Below, one piece after another: positions 23,883-32,585 of a DNA stretch of 32,719 nucleotides. This DNA comes from Betaproteobacteria bacterium (GTDB taxonomy: Bacteria > Pseudomonadota > Gammaproteobacteria > Burkholderiales > Burkholderiaceae_E): positions 1 to 32,719 of the forward strand of contig JAGWVN010000037.1 of the NCBI GenBank assembly GCA_018970865.1, given 5' to 3'. How positions within the stretch are numbered: position 1 is the stretch's first letter; every line of letters starts with the position of its first letter. Below the pieces are notes generated by a model. The model did not search any database and was not told where the DNA came from. It saw only the letters and a program-made list of their open reading frames with translations. A program made the translations under genes and the position numbers.

Positions 23883-25228
23883 GCGCTGGCTCTCCTGCCT
23901 GGTCAGAGCGGCTGAGCCTTTGCCTGTATGGGCTTGCCTGGCGCCTGGGCTCGCCGCTGGCCGCCGCGTACCTGCTGTGGCGATCCCGCGCCCAGCCCGA
24001 ATACCGTCGGCACTGGGCCGAGCGCTGGGCGCTGGGGCCGGCGGTCCGCGGCGGCGATCCTGCCGAGGGCGCCGACCCCGGGCTGGTCTGGGTCCACGCC
24101 GTGTCGGTCGGCGAGACCCGGGCCGCCCAGCCGCTGGTCGATGCGCTGCTTGGCGCCGATCCCGCCCGACGCATCCTTCTCACCCACATGACGCCCACCG
24201 GTCGGGCCACCGGCGAGGAGCTGTTCGCGCGCCGCTGGGGCAGCCGGCTGCAGCAGTGCTATCTGCCCTATGACACCCCGGGCGCCACGGCCCGCTTCCT
24301 CGCCCGCTGGCGCCCCGCGCTCGGCCTGCTCATGGAGACCGAGCTGTGGCCCGGTCTGTGCGCCCAGGCGGCGGCGCGGCGCCTGCCGCTGGTGCTGGTC
24401 AACGCCCGGCTCTCGGAGCGCTCGCTGGCCCGCGGCCTGCGATGGCAGGGGCTGCTCGGCCCCGCCCTGGCCAGCCTCGCGGCAGTGCTGGCCCAGACCC
24501 CGGCTGACGCCGCCCGCCTGGCGCGGCTGGGCCGGCGCGATGCGCCGGTGCTCGGCAACCTCAAGTTCGATGTCGCGCCCGCGCCCGAGCGGGCTGCGCT
24601 GGGCCGGCAGTGGCGGGAGGCCTGCGGCGATCGGCCGCGGGTGCTCTGCGCCAGCACCCGCGAGGGCGAGGAGGCCCTGCTGCTGGCGGCCTGGCAGCAG
24701 GCGCTCGCGGCCTGGCCCCGGGAGCGCTCGGCTGCCCGTCCGCAGCTGCTGCTGGTGCCGCGCCATCCGCAGCGTTTCGAGGCCGTCGCCGCCGAGATCC
24801 GCCAGCGCGGCCTGCGGCTGGCGCGGCGCTCGGGGGAGGGCTGGCCCGCTGCCGGCGCCGATGTGCTGCTCGGCGACTCGATGGGCGAGATGGCCGCCTA
24901 TTACGCCATGGCCGATGTCGCCATCATCGGCGGCTCGCTACTGCCCTTCGGCGGCCAGAACCTGATCGAGGCCTGCGCCCTGGGTGTGCCGGTGGTGGTC
25001 GGCCCGCACACCCGCAACTTCGAGCAGGCCGCCGACGAGGCGGTGGCCGCGGGCGCTGCCTGCCGGGTTGACGACGCCGCAGCCGCGGTGGATCGCGCGC
25101 TCGGGCTGGTGGCCGAGCCGGCCGCGTGTCGCCGCATGGGCGCGGCGGGCGAGGGCTTCTGGCAGGCGCATCGGGGCGCCACGCAACGCACCCTCGCGGC
25201 GCTGGCGCCCTGGCTTGGTCAGCCCTGA
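23879..25228 (+). CDS. waaA: 3-deoxy-D-manno-octulosonic acid transferase
   Basis: The 449-residue GT30-family enzyme transfers Kdo to lipid IVA. An N-terminal membrane anchor spans about residues 14-33. S-V-G-E79 (HAVSVGET) carries the proposed catalytic Glu. [26 protein letters not shown], and the CMP-Kdo site [15 protein letters not shown] with VGPHTRNF are intact. The start is GTG at 23879, overlapping the waaC stop as GTGA, with GGAGG about 8 bases upstream; the ORF extends further upstream only out of family. It ends 35 bases before the convergent end of tolC. The number of Kdo units added cannot be told. Confidence 0.93.
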   Translation: MSAGSPAWSERLSLCLYGLAWRLGSPLAAAYLLWRSRAQPEYRRHWAERWALGPAVRGGDPAEGADPGLVWVHAVSVGETRAAQPLVDALLGADPARRILLTHMTPTGRATGEELFARRWGSRLQQCYLPYDTPGATARFLARWRPALGLLMETELWPGLCAQAAARRLPLVLVNARLSERSLARGLRWQGLLGPALASLAAVLAQTPADAARLARLGRRDAPVLGNLKFDVAPAPERAALGRQWREACGDRPRVLCASTREGEEALLLAAWQQALAAWPRERSAARPQLLLVPRHPQRFEAVAAEIRQRGLRLARRSGEGWPAAGADVLLGDSMGEMAAYYAMADVAIIGGSLLPFGGQNLIEACALGVPVVVGPHTRNFEQAADEAVAAGAACRVDDAAAAVDRALGLVAEPAACRRMGAAGEGFWQAHRGATQRTLAALAPWLGQP

Positions 25229-25263
25229 GCGCGGGCCTGGGCGGCGGTCGGGGTTGCGCCCGG

Positions 25264-26691
25264 TCAGCGCGACCGCGGCGCGACCGGCGTGACCTGGGCG
25301 CCCGCGGCGCCGCTACCAGCCCCGCCGGGGGCTGCCGCGGCGGAGGGCGCCGGCGGCGGCTCGGTGGGATCGCCGTCGGGCGCCTGCATCAGGGCCGCCA
25401 GCGCCTGCAGGTCGGCATCGGAGAGCGCCGACGCGGCCGACTTCAGCCGCAGCCCGTTCATCAGGACATCGTAGCGGGCCTTGGCGAGATCGCGCTGGGT
25501 GTTGAAGACCTGCTGCTGGGCGTTGAGCACATCGATGTTGATGCGAACCCCCACCTGGTAGCCGAGCAGGTTGCTGTCCAGCGCGAGCTGGCTGGATTTC
25601 TCGGCGGCCTGCAGGGCCTGCACCTGCGCCAGACCGCTGCGCACCCCCAGGAAAGCCTGCCGGGCGGATTGCTCCACCTGCCGGCGGGTGTTCTCGAGGT
25701 CGGCCTCGGCCTTGTCGCGCAGCTGGAGCGCCTCGCGCACCCGGGCGTCGATCGCGCCGCCGGCATAGAGCGGGATGCTCAGCTGCAGGCCGAGCGAACC
25801 CGAGGCGCTGTTCACGCCGATGAACGAGGCGGTGGGGCTGCGCGAATAGCCCACCGAGCCCACCGCATCGAGCGTGGGCCGGTGGCCGTAGCGCTGCCGG
25901 TCGATCTCGCGTCGGGCGACCTCGACCGAGACCCGCGACTGCTGCACCAGCAGGCTGTTCTGCCGCGCGTTCTCGGTCCAGCGGGATTCCTCTTCGGGTT
26001 GCGGCGGGCTGAGCGCCACGCCCGGCCGCAGCACCTGCAGCCCGCTGACCGGCTTGCCCACCAGCTGGGCCAATGCCGCGCGGCGCACGCTCAGGTCATT
26101 CAGGGCGGCGTATTCCTGGGCCACGGCGAGGTCGAAGCGCGACTGCGCCTCCTGCTGATCGGTGATGGTGGCGGTGCCGACCTCGAAGTTGCGCTTGGCC
26201 GACGCAAGCTGCTCGCTGATCGCGCGTTTCTGGGCCCGGATGGTGGCCACGCTGTCCTGGGCGGCGAGCACATCGAAGTAGGCCTGGCTCACCCGCAAGA
26301 TGAGATCGAGCTGGGCCTGCGCCACCTGGGCCTCGGCGGCGGCCACCTGCAGCTTGCTCTGCTCGAAGGCCTCGACATTCTGCAGCCGGTACAGCGGCTG
26401 GTTCAGGCTGATCTGGTAGTTCTGGGTGTTGAATTCCCGGCGTGGCGCCAGATTGGTGTCGACCACCTGACGGCTGAGCGCGCCGGTGCCGGTGACCGTG
26501 GGCAGCAGGCCGGCGCGGGCCTGGGGCACCCGCTCGCGTACCGCGGCCAGCTGGGCGCGGCTGCTGGCCACCACCGCGTCATTGGCCAGCGCGTCCTTGT
26601 AGGCCTGGGCGATGTCGAGCATCTGTGCGCCCGCCGGCGCGCAGGCGATGGCGAGCGCGGTGACCGTCACGGCGGGCAGCAGGGATCTCAT
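25264..26691 (-). CDS. tolC: TolC-family outer membrane channel
   Basis: The 475-residue protein has a Sec signal peptide (MRSLLPAVTVTALAIACAPA then GAQ, cleavage likely after A22) and two repeats of the outer membrane efflux domain with long helical stretches. QISLNQPLYRLQNVEAFEQ, RVSQAYFDVLAAQDSVA, LSIPLYAGGAIDARVREA and VGVRINIDVLNAQQQVFNTQ are typical of TolC of type I secretion and efflux. The C-terminal about 40 residues are Pro/Ala/Gly-rich, as in TolC tails. GAGGA lies about 4 bases before the ATG. It follows the rhodanese gene after 7 bases and is probably translated from the pcm transcript. It would be the outer-membrane exit for export systems, possibly including the RND pump encoded just upstream on the same strand. 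Confidence 0.92.
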   Translation of the reverse strand: MRSLLPAVTVTALAIACAPAGAQMLDIAQAYKDALANDAVVASSRAQLAAVRERVPQARAGLLPTVTGTGALSRQVVDTNLAPRREFNTQNYQISLNQPLYRLQNVEAFEQSKLQVAAAEAQVAQAQLDLILRVSQAYFDVLAAQDSVATIRAQKRAISEQLASAKRNFEVGTATITDQQEAQSRFDLAVAQEYAALNDLSVRRAALAQLVGKPVSGLQVLRPGVALSPPQPEEESRWTENARQNSLLVQQSRVSVEVARREIDRQRYGHRPTLDAVGSVGYSRSPTASFIGVNSASGSLGLQLSIPLYAGGAIDARVREALQLRDKAEADLENTRRQVEQSARQAFLGVRSGLAQVQALQAAEKSSQLALDSNLLGYQVGVRINIDVLNAQQQVFNTQRDLAKARYDVLMNGLRLKSAASALSDADLQALAALMQAPDGDPTEPPPAPSAAAAPGGAGSGAAGAQVTPVAPRSR

Positions 26692-26698
26692 GGCGTCC

Positions 26699-27016
26699 TC
26701 AGTAGGTGGGAACCGCGGGGTCTACGGAACGCGACCAGGCGTCGATGCCGCCGGTGAGGTTGCACACCCCGGCCACCTGCTGCCGTTCAAGGAACAGGCC
26801 GACCTGGGCGCTGCGCATGCCGTGGTGGCACAGGCACACCACCGGCCGGCCGGGCGGCAGTTCGCCGAAACGGGCCGGGATCTCGCGCATGGGGATGTGC
26901 AGGCTGCCCGGGAGGCTGGCGATGGCCACCTCCCAGGGCTCGCGCACATCGAGAACCACCGGCGCGTCGGGCTGCGCGAGCCACGCGGCGAGATCGCTGG
27001 CGGAGATCTCGCGCAT
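26699..27016 (-). CDS. Single-domain rhodanese
   Basis: The 105-residue protein is one rhodanese domain with active-site loop C63-HHGMRS (VVCLCHHGMRSAQV) and VLDVREPWEVAIASLPGSLH, the standard substrate-side motif. It would carry persulphide sulphur in the cytoplasm; it has no signal peptide. Its ATG overlaps the stop of the Pcm-like gene (ATGA), and tolC follows after 7 bases. From general knowledge, pcm-rhodanese-tolC is a recurrent Betaproteobacterial order. The physiological sulphur acceptor is unknown. Confidence 0.92.
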   Translation of the reverse strand: MREISASDLAAWLAQPDAPVVLDVREPWEVAIASLPGSLHIPMREIPARFGELPPGRPVVCLCHHGMRSAQVGLFLERQQVAGVCNLTGGIDAWSRSVDPAVPTY

Positions 27017-27681
27017 CAGAAGGCGAAGCGCGCGGGTTGCGGGAAGCCCTGCAGGGGCCGCACCAGGGTGTCGAAGAGCGGCTCGCAGGTGAAGGCGTTC
27101 TCGGCGGTGCGGGTGTGCATGACCGCGGTCATCGACGGCGCCGCGCCGACGATGGCGGTGAGCCGGCCACCGGGCGCGAGCCGCTGCAGGAGGTTCTCGG
27201 GCACGAAGGGCACGGCGCCCGAGAGCACGATGACATCGAAGCGGTCGGTGCCGGGCGGCTGCGCCCCGTTGAAGGTCTCGACGGCGACATTGCGGATGCC
27301 GGCGCGCTGGAGGTTGTCGCGGCCGAAGGTGGCCAGGCCGGGATGGATGTCGGTGGTGAGCACCCGCCGGCCGCGGTGCGCGAGCAACGCGGCCATGAAA
27401 CCCGAGCCGGTTCCCACCTCGAGCACATGCTCGTGCCGCCGCACCGCCAGCGACTGCATCAGCCGGGCTTCCACCCGGGGCGGAAACAGGCACTCGCCGG
27501 TGGGCTTGCCGTCGAGGACCAGCGGCACTTCCATGTCGGTGAAGGCCATGGCCCGCCAGGCCGGCGGCACGAAGTCTTCACGCCGCAGCACGCTGAAGAG
27601 GTCGAGCACATCCTGATCGAGCACCTCCCAGGGACGGATCTGCTGTTCGATCATGTTGAAGCGGGCGCGTTCGAAATCCAT
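27016..27681 (-). CDS. pcm: Protein-L-isoaspartate O-methyltransferase-like protein (divergent)
   Basis: The 221-residue protein has a class I SAM methyltransferase fold of the PCMT family. VLEVGTGSGFMAALLA (86-101) is the SAM loop, and RFDVIVLSGAVPFVPENLLQ, LAPGGRLTAIVG follow. In standard Pcm the segment before the SAM loop reads GxTISxP and binds isoaspartyl substrate. Here residues 58-68 are GKPTGECLFPP, without the TIS signature. This branch is usually annotated as Pcm, but isoaspartyl repair is not certain. It heads the unit with rhodanese and tolC (ATGA overlap) behind its own promoter. Confidence 0.82.
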   Translation of the reverse strand: MDFERARFNMIEQQIRPWEVLDQDVLDLFSVLRREDFVPPAWRAMAFTDMEVPLVLDGKPTGECLFPPRVEARLMQSLAVRRHEHVLEVGTGSGFMAALLAHRGRRVLTTDIHPGLATFGRDNLQRAGIRNVAVETFNGAQPPGTDRFDVIVLSGAVPFVPENLLQRLAPGGRLTAIVGAAPSMTAVMHTRTAENAFTCEPLFDTLVRPLQGFPQPARFAF

Positions 27682-27712
27682 GGGAAGGCGATCCGTGCGG
27701 GGGTAAGCGTCG

Positions 27713-27740
27713 ATTCTAGCAAGCCGGCCGTGATTGTCCG
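27713..27740 (-). promoter_or_regulatory. Sigma-70 promoter of pcm-rhodanese-tolC
   Basis: On the minus strand CGGACA (complement of 27735-27740), 16 bases, TAGAAT (complement of 27713-27718): 4 of 6 and 5 of 6 matches to the consensus. Transcription would start near 27706, 25 bases before the pcm ATG. It lies in the 63-base gap after the RND permease gene. Confidence 0.6.
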
Positions 27741-27744
27741 CGCC

Positions 27745-30700
27745 TCAGGGCGCAGATCCGCCGGGATCGGTACCGGTGCCGGCGGAACCTGGCGACGGGG
27801 CGTGGCCGCGGCCCCGGCCGAGCCGGGCGCCGAGATCGTCGAGCAGGGTGTAGAGCACGGGCACCACCAGCAGCGTGAGCAGGGTGGAGGCGATCACGCC
27901 GCCGATCACGGCATGGCCCATCGGCGCGCGCTGCTCCGAGCCCTCGCCGGTGCCCAGCGCGAGCGGCAGCATCCCGAAGACCATGGCCAGGGTGGTCATG
28001 AGGATCGGCCGCAGGCGGATCTCGGCCGCCGAGAGCAGCGCCTGCGCGCGCTCCACCCCGCGGGCGCGGGCCTGGTTGGCGAAGTCGACGAGGAGGATGG
28101 CATTCTTGGTCACGAGGCCCATCAGCATGATGAAGCCGATCATCGAGAACATGTTGAGCGTGCTGCGCCAGGCGAGCAGGGCGGCCACCACGCCGATCAG
28201 GGCGAGCGGCAGCGAGGCCATGATGGCCAGGGGCTGCAGGAAGCTGCCGAACTGCGAGGCGAGGATCATGTAGATGAAGATCACCGCCAGCAGCAGCGCC
28301 TGGGCGGCGAAGCCGAAGCTCTCGGTCATGTCCCGCGTGGCGCCGCCGGTGACGAAGCGGTAGCCCGGCGGCAGGCTGATTCCGGCCAGGCGCTCGGCCA
28401 CCTGCTGGCCCACCGTGCCCGAGGCCGCGCCCTGCACATTGGCGCTGAGCAGGATCTCGCGCGAGAGGTCCTTGCGGTTGATCTGCGTGGGGCCCGTGCC
28501 GCTCACGAAGCTGGCCACCTGGCGCAGCGCGATCATGCGCGGGCTGCCATCGGCCTCCGTCTGCGCCGACGCGACCGTGAGTCGCTCGAGGTCGGATACC
28601 GCCACCCGGTCGGTGCGCGGCAGGCGCACCTTCACATCGTAGTTCTCGTCGTCGGGCGCCCGCCAGGTGCTGGCCGACTCCCCGGCGAGCAGCGGGCGCA
28701 GCACGCCCGCCACCTGGCTCACGCCCACGCCGAGGTCCGAGGCGAGCGCGCGGTTGACATCCACCGAGAGGGTGGGCTTGGACGGCTTGGACGAGGACTC
28801 GAGGTCGACGATGCCGGGCACGGTCTGCATCGCGGCCTGCGCCTGCGCGGCCAGCCGCTCGAGCTCGGCCATGTCGGGGCCCTGGATGCTGACCTGCACC
28901 GGCTTGCCCGAGCCGACCGAACTCAGCGTGCCGACATCGGTGATGGTCAGGCCGGGAATGCGCGCCAGCCGCTCGCGCACCGGCTGGCGCATCTGCTGGA
29001 CCGACATCGGCCGGCGGGCGCGTTCGGTGAGCTTGCCGAACAGCGTGGCGTAGTTGCGGCCCTGGATGGCGCCGGTGTTGATGGTGGCGTAGGTGAAGAG
29101 CACGCCGTCGAATTCGCGCAGCGCGGCCTCGGCCTGGCGCACCTTGTCCTGGGTGAGCGCGAGCGACGAACCCACCGGGGTGTGGAAGCGCACATAGATC
29201 TCGTTGTTGTCCGCCTGCGGCACGAACTCCTTGCCGATCCCGCCCATCAGCGGGAAGGCCGCGAGGAAGGTGAGCAGCGCGATCAGGCTGGCCAGCCAGC
29301 GGTGGCGCAGGCCCCAGCGCAGCAGCCCGACATAGCCGCGTTCCAGCCCTGCCATCAGCGCCTGGAAGCGGCGCAGCAGCCAGGCCACCGGGCCGCGGCC
29401 GCGGGCGCCGTGGGCGTCGGGGTCGTGCCACACCGACGAGAGCATGGGGTCGAGGGTGAACGACACCAGCATCGAGAGCAGCACGGCGAAGGCCACCGTG
29501 ACGCCGAACTGCTTGAAGAAGCGGCCGATGATCCCGCCCATGAAGCCGATCGGCAGGAACACCGCCACGATGGTGAAGGTGGTGGCCGCCACCGCCAGGC
29601 CGATCTCGGCCGTGCCGTCGAAGGCCGCCTGCTTGTGGGGCTTGCCCATGCCCTGATGGCGCACGATGTTCTCGCGCACCACGATCGCGTCGTCGATCAG
29701 CAGGCCCACGCAGATCGACAGCGCGAGCAGCGTCACCATGTTGATCGAGAAGCCCATCGCGTACATCACCAGGAAGGTGCCGATCAGCGAGATCGGCAGC
29801 GTGAGCCCGGTGATCACCGTGGAGCGCCACGACGACAGGAACAGGAACACGATGGCCACGGTGAGCAGCGCGCCTTCCACGATGTTGCGCTGGACCCCGG
29901 CCACCGAGTTGCGGATCGGCGTGGAGGCGTCGCGGACCACGGTGGTGCGCACATCGGGCGGCAGCTGCGCCTCGAGCTGCTGCAGGGTGCGCCGCACCCC
30001 GTTGACCACCTCGATGGTGTTCTCGTTGGTGGCCTTGACGATGTCGATCGCGATCGCGCGCTCGCCGTCGACGAAGGCGGCGTTCTCGGGCTCCTCCTCG
30101 CCGTCGACCACCCGCGCCACCTGCGAGAGGTACACCGGCTGACCGCCGCGGCGGGCGACGACGATCCGCTCGAAGTCGGCCGGGCTGCGCAGCCGGGCGC
30201 GGATCTGCACCACCTGATCGCGGTCACGGCTGGTGAGCGTGCCCGCGGGCAGTTCCTGGTTGTCGGCGCGCAGCGCGGCCAGCACCTGGTCGATGCCCAC
30301 CCGCAGCGATTCCATCTCGGCCGGCCGCAGCGCGATCTGGATCTCGCGGCGCACGCCGCCCACCACGGTCACGCGGCCCACGCCGCGCACATTCTCCAGC
30401 CGCCGCTTGATCACCTGCTCGGTGAGGGTGGTGAGCTCGCGCGGGCCGCGCTGCGGCGAGCGCACCGCCACCGACACCACCGGGTCGTCGTCGGGATTGA
30501 CCCGGGTGACCAGCGATTCCTTCACCTCCCGGCGCAGCGCCGGCCGCACCAGCGCGATCTTCTCGCGCACGTCCTGGGCGGCCACCACCGGGTCGACCGC
30601 CAGGTCGAACCGCACGATCACCAGCGACACGCCCTCGTAGGAGCGCGAGGAGAGCTCGTACACCCCGCTGATGGTGTTGACCTGCTCCTCGATGCGGCGC

Positions 30701-30891
30701 GTGACCTCGGACTCGACCACCTCGGGCGAGGCGCCCGGGTATTCGGTCTGGACCACCACCACCGGGAAGGCGACATCGGGGAACTGCTCCACCGGCAGCC
30801 GCTTGTACGAGAACAGGCCCAGCACCAGGAAGGCCGCCATCATCATGGTGGCGAACACCGGGTGGTTGATCGAGACGCGGGTGAACCACAT
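27745..30891 (-). CDS. RND efflux permease, HAE1 family
   Basis: The 1048-residue inner-membrane transporter is of AcrB/MdtB size, with 12 predicted helices and two large periplasmic loops. It begins with NHPVFATMMMAAFLVLGLFS, contains PGASPEVVESEVTRRIEEQV of the pore domain, and keeps the proton-relay pair D400-D401 in helix 4 (GLLIDDAIVVREN) and the lysine of helix 10 (LVTKNAILLVDFA). This is the HAE1 (hydrophobic and amphiphilic efflux) type rather than the heavy-metal type, whose helix 4 signature differs. It trades protons for drugs or lipid-like compounds as a trimer. It follows the membrane-fusion gene after 45 bases. The substrate cannot be read from the sequence. Confidence 0.9.
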   Translation of the reverse strand: MWFTRVSINHPVFATMMMAAFLVLGLFSYKRLPVEQFPDVAFPVVVVQTEYPGASPEVVESEVTRRIEEQVNTISGVYELSSRSYEGVSLVIVRFDLAVDPVVAAQDVREKIALVRPALRREVKESLVTRVNPDDDPVVSVAVRSPQRGPRELTTLTEQVIKRRLENVRGVGRVTVVGGVRREIQIALRPAEMESLRVGIDQVLAALRADNQELPAGTLTSRDRDQVVQIRARLRSPADFERIVVARRGGQPVYLSQVARVVDGEEEPENAAFVDGERAIAIDIVKATNENTIEVVNGVRRTLQQLEAQLPPDVRTTVVRDASTPIRNSVAGVQRNIVEGALLTVAIVFLFLSSWRSTVITGLTLPISLIGTFLVMYAMGFSINMVTLLALSICVGLLIDDAIVVRENIVRHQGMGKPHKQAAFDGTAEIGLAVAATTFTIVAVFLPIGFMGGIIGRFFKQFGVTVAFAVLLSMLVSFTLDPMLSSVWHDPDAHGARGRGPVAWLLRRFQALMAGLERGYVGLLRWGLRHRWLASLIALLTFLAAFPLMGGIGKEFVPQADNNEIYVRFHTPVGSSLALTQDKVRQAEAALREFDGVLFTYATINTGAIQGRNYATLFGKLTERARRPMSVQQMRQPVRERLARIPGLTITDVGTLSSVGSGKPVQVSIQGPDMAELERLAAQAQAAMQTVPGIVDLESSSKPSKPTLSVDVNRALASDLGVGVSQVAGVLRPLLAGESASTWRAPDDENYDVKVRLPRTDRVAVSDLERLTVASAQTEADGSPRMIALRQVASFVSGTGPTQINRKDLSREILLSANVQGAASGTVGQQVAERLAGISLPPGYRFVTGGATRDMTESFGFAAQALLLAVIFIYMILASQFGSFLQPLAIMASLPLALIGVVAALLAWRSTLNMFSMIGFIMLMGLVTKNAILLVDFANQARARGVERAQALLSAAEIRLRPILMTTLAMVFGMLPLALGTGEGSEQRAPMGHAVIGGVIASTLLTLLVVPVLYTLLDDLGARLGRGRGHAPSPGSAGTGTDPGGSAP

Positions 30892-30936
30892 GACGGCTTG
30901 CCGTGGGCGCCGGTGGGCTGGGCGGCGCGGGGCGCG

Positions 30937-32112
30937 TCAGCGCGCCGGCAGTTCCCGGACCGGCGAGCCGGCGCGCAGGGTGCCGAGGTTGACCGCGACG
31001 ATGCGATCGCCGGCCGCGAGCCCGCTGCGCACCTCGATCGCGCCGGCGCCGCCACGGGCATCGCGGGCGGATTCGTCGCGCAGACCGGGCACGACATCCT
31101 TCTCGACCAGCCTGCCGTCCTGAACCGCGTAGACGAAGCTGCGGCCGGCGCGCTCGCGCAGGGCCGAGAGCGGGACGGTGATCACGCCCTGCCGGGTCTC
31201 CAGGGCGAGCGATCCCTGGGCGAACAGACCCGCGCGCAGGCGGTCGCCGCGGTTGTCGATGCCGATGTAGACCGGCACCGAGCGCGTGCCGGTGCTGGTG
31301 GACGGGCCGATCCGCAGGATGCGTCCGGACTGCTCCCCGGCGACGCCTTCCACCTGCAGGGACACCGCCTGCCCGATGCGCACCGCGCCGAGCTCGCTGG
31401 CCGGCACCGGCGCCTCGATCTCGAGCTGGCTGAGGTCGATCAGGCTGAGGATGCGGACATCGGGCGAGACCTTCTCGCCGGGCTGCACGAAGCGCTCGGC
31501 CACCACGCCCGACATCGGCGCCAGCACCGCGGTGTCGGCCAGCGCCTTGCGGGCCACGGCGAGCTGCGCCTGGGCGGCATCGCGGGCGCCGGCGGCGGCG
31601 TCGAGCGCCGAGCTGGCGTTGTCGAGCGCGCTGGGCGAGATGAAGCCGCGGTCGATCAGCTGGCGGTTGCGGGCGAGGGTGCTCTCGGCCTGCTCCAGCT
31701 GGGCCTGCGCGCTGCGCAGCTGGGCCTCGCGCTCCTTGACCCGGGACTCGAACTCGGTGGGGTCCACCCGGGCGATGGTCTGACCGGCGCTGACCGACTC
31801 GCCTTCGCGCACCAGCAGCTCGCGCAGCTCGCCGGCCGCCTTGGCGCGCACCAGCCCCTGGCGGACGGCGCGCAGGCTGCCGGTGATCGGGATGCTGCGG
31901 GTGATGCTGCCCGGTGCGAGCGTGATGAGATCGCCGGCCGCGAATTCCAGGACGGCGGGCGCGGCGCCGGCCGCGGGGCCGCTGGCGGTCGCGGCAGCCG
32001 GTGCCGTCGACCCCGGGGGCGGGGCCGTCTTCGGCGCCCGGCTGAACTGCCACCAGGCGCCCACGGCCAGAGCCGCAGCGAGCACCGTGATGAACAGGAT
32101 ACGGGTCTTCAT
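30937..32112 (-). CDS. RND efflux membrane-fusion (periplasmic adaptor) protein
   Basis: The 391-residue adaptor has an N-terminal hydrophobic anchor or signal (about residues 4-22, no lipobox cysteine) and a Pro/Ala linker. Lipoyl-type half-motifs (AGELRELLVREGESVSAGQT and VLAPMSGVVAERFVQPGEKV) flank an alpha-helical hairpin (about residues 125-195) and are followed by beta-barrel and membrane-proximal domains (VPVYIGIDNRGDRLRAGLFA). It bridges the RND permease to a TolC-type channel. It is the first gene of the MFP-permease pair, with its own promoter 100 bases upstream. No dedicated regulator of the TetR type lies beside it in the window. Confidence 0.9.
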   Translation of the reverse strand: MKTRILFITVLAAALAVGAWWQFSRAPKTAPPPGSTAPAAATASGPAAGAAPAVLEFAAGDLITLAPGSITRSIPITGSLRAVRQGLVRAKAAGELRELLVREGESVSAGQTIARVDPTEFESRVKEREAQLRSAQAQLEQAESTLARNRQLIDRGFISPSALDNASSALDAAAGARDAAQAQLAVARKALADTAVLAPMSGVVAERFVQPGEKVSPDVRILSLIDLSQLEIEAPVPASELGAVRIGQAVSLQVEGVAGEQSGRILRIGPSTSTGTRSVPVYIGIDNRGDRLRAGLFAQGSLALETRQGVITVPLSALRERAGRSFVYAVQDGRLVEKDVVPGLRDESARDARGGAGAIEVRSGLAAGDRIVAVNLGTLRAGSPVRELPAR

Positions 32113-32211
32113 GATGTGGGCTGGCGCAGTGCCGTTGCGGCGGGACGATGCCGTGAGGGCAGGGGGGGCTGCACGCCCGGCTCAGGCGAGGCGTGCTCGG
32201 GGAAGCCGCGC

Positions 32212-32240
32212 ATTCTAGGGTGGGGGTGACAGGGGGTCAA
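32212..32240 (-). promoter_or_regulatory. Sigma-70 promoter of the RND adaptor-permease operon
   Basis: On the minus strand TTGACC (complement of 32235-32240, 5 of 6), 17 bases, TAGAAT (complement of 32212-32217, 5 of 6). It is the best promoter match in the window. The start would be near 32205, leaving a leader of about 93 bases, in which I see no clear hairpin or ribosome site. Confidence 0.7.
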
Positions 32241-32263
32241 ACCGGCATCGGGCCGCTTGCGGC

Positions 32264-32276
32264 TAGACTGCCGGCC
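32264..32276 (+). promoter_or_regulatory. -10 element placed for a leaderless ykgJ-type transcript
   Basis: TAGACT (32264-32269, 4 of 6 matches) ends exactly 7 bases before the ATG at 32277, the same spacing as at waaC, and no ribosome site is present. A convincing -35 hexamer is not seen. Confidence 0.4.
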
Positions 32277-32585
32277 ATGTCATCCACGCCGCTTGCCCCT
32301 GCCTGCCGACCGGGATGCGGCGCCTGCTGCATCGCGCCCTCGATCAGCAGCCCGATCCCCGGCATGCCGCAAGGCAAGGCGGCCGGGGAACGGTGCGTGC
32401 AGCTCACTGCCGATCTGCGTTGCGCCCTCTTCGGCCGGCCGGAGCGCCCGCGCTGCTGCGCCGGACTGATGCCATCCCCCGCGATGTGCGGTGACTCTCC
32501 GGCGCAGGCCCTTGCCTGGCTGGCGCGCCTGGAGCGACTGACCGCGCCCGCGCCGTCCGGCACCGTGGCCGCGCCGTCCGGCTGA
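32277..32585 (+). CDS. YkgJ-family cysteine cluster protein
   Basis: The 102-residue protein has nine cysteines: C10-x3-C14-x2-C17-C18 ([17 protein letters not shown]), C40, C49, C60-C61 and C71. The pattern [20 protein letters not shown] followed by GERCVQL and [11 protein letters not shown] is that of the YkgJ family (often annotated as putative zinc- or iron-chelating proteins). The biochemical role is not established. The start at 32277 gives the family N terminus; an in-frame ATG at 32193 would add a segment covering the promoter region of the divergent RND operon. No partner is visible downstream before the window ends. Confidence 0.87.
   Translation: MSSTPLAPACRPGCGACCIAPSISSPIPGMPQGKAAGERCVQLTADLRCALFGRPERPRCCAGLMPSPAMCGDSPAQALAWLARLERLTAPAPSGTVAAPSG

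Noticed and set aside
27037-32229. A 1730-codon open frame on the + strand opposite the RND genes
   Set aside because: It is rich in His, Gly, Arg and Gln, shows no domain, and mirrors well-supported genes on the other strand; long antisense frames are expected at this GC content.
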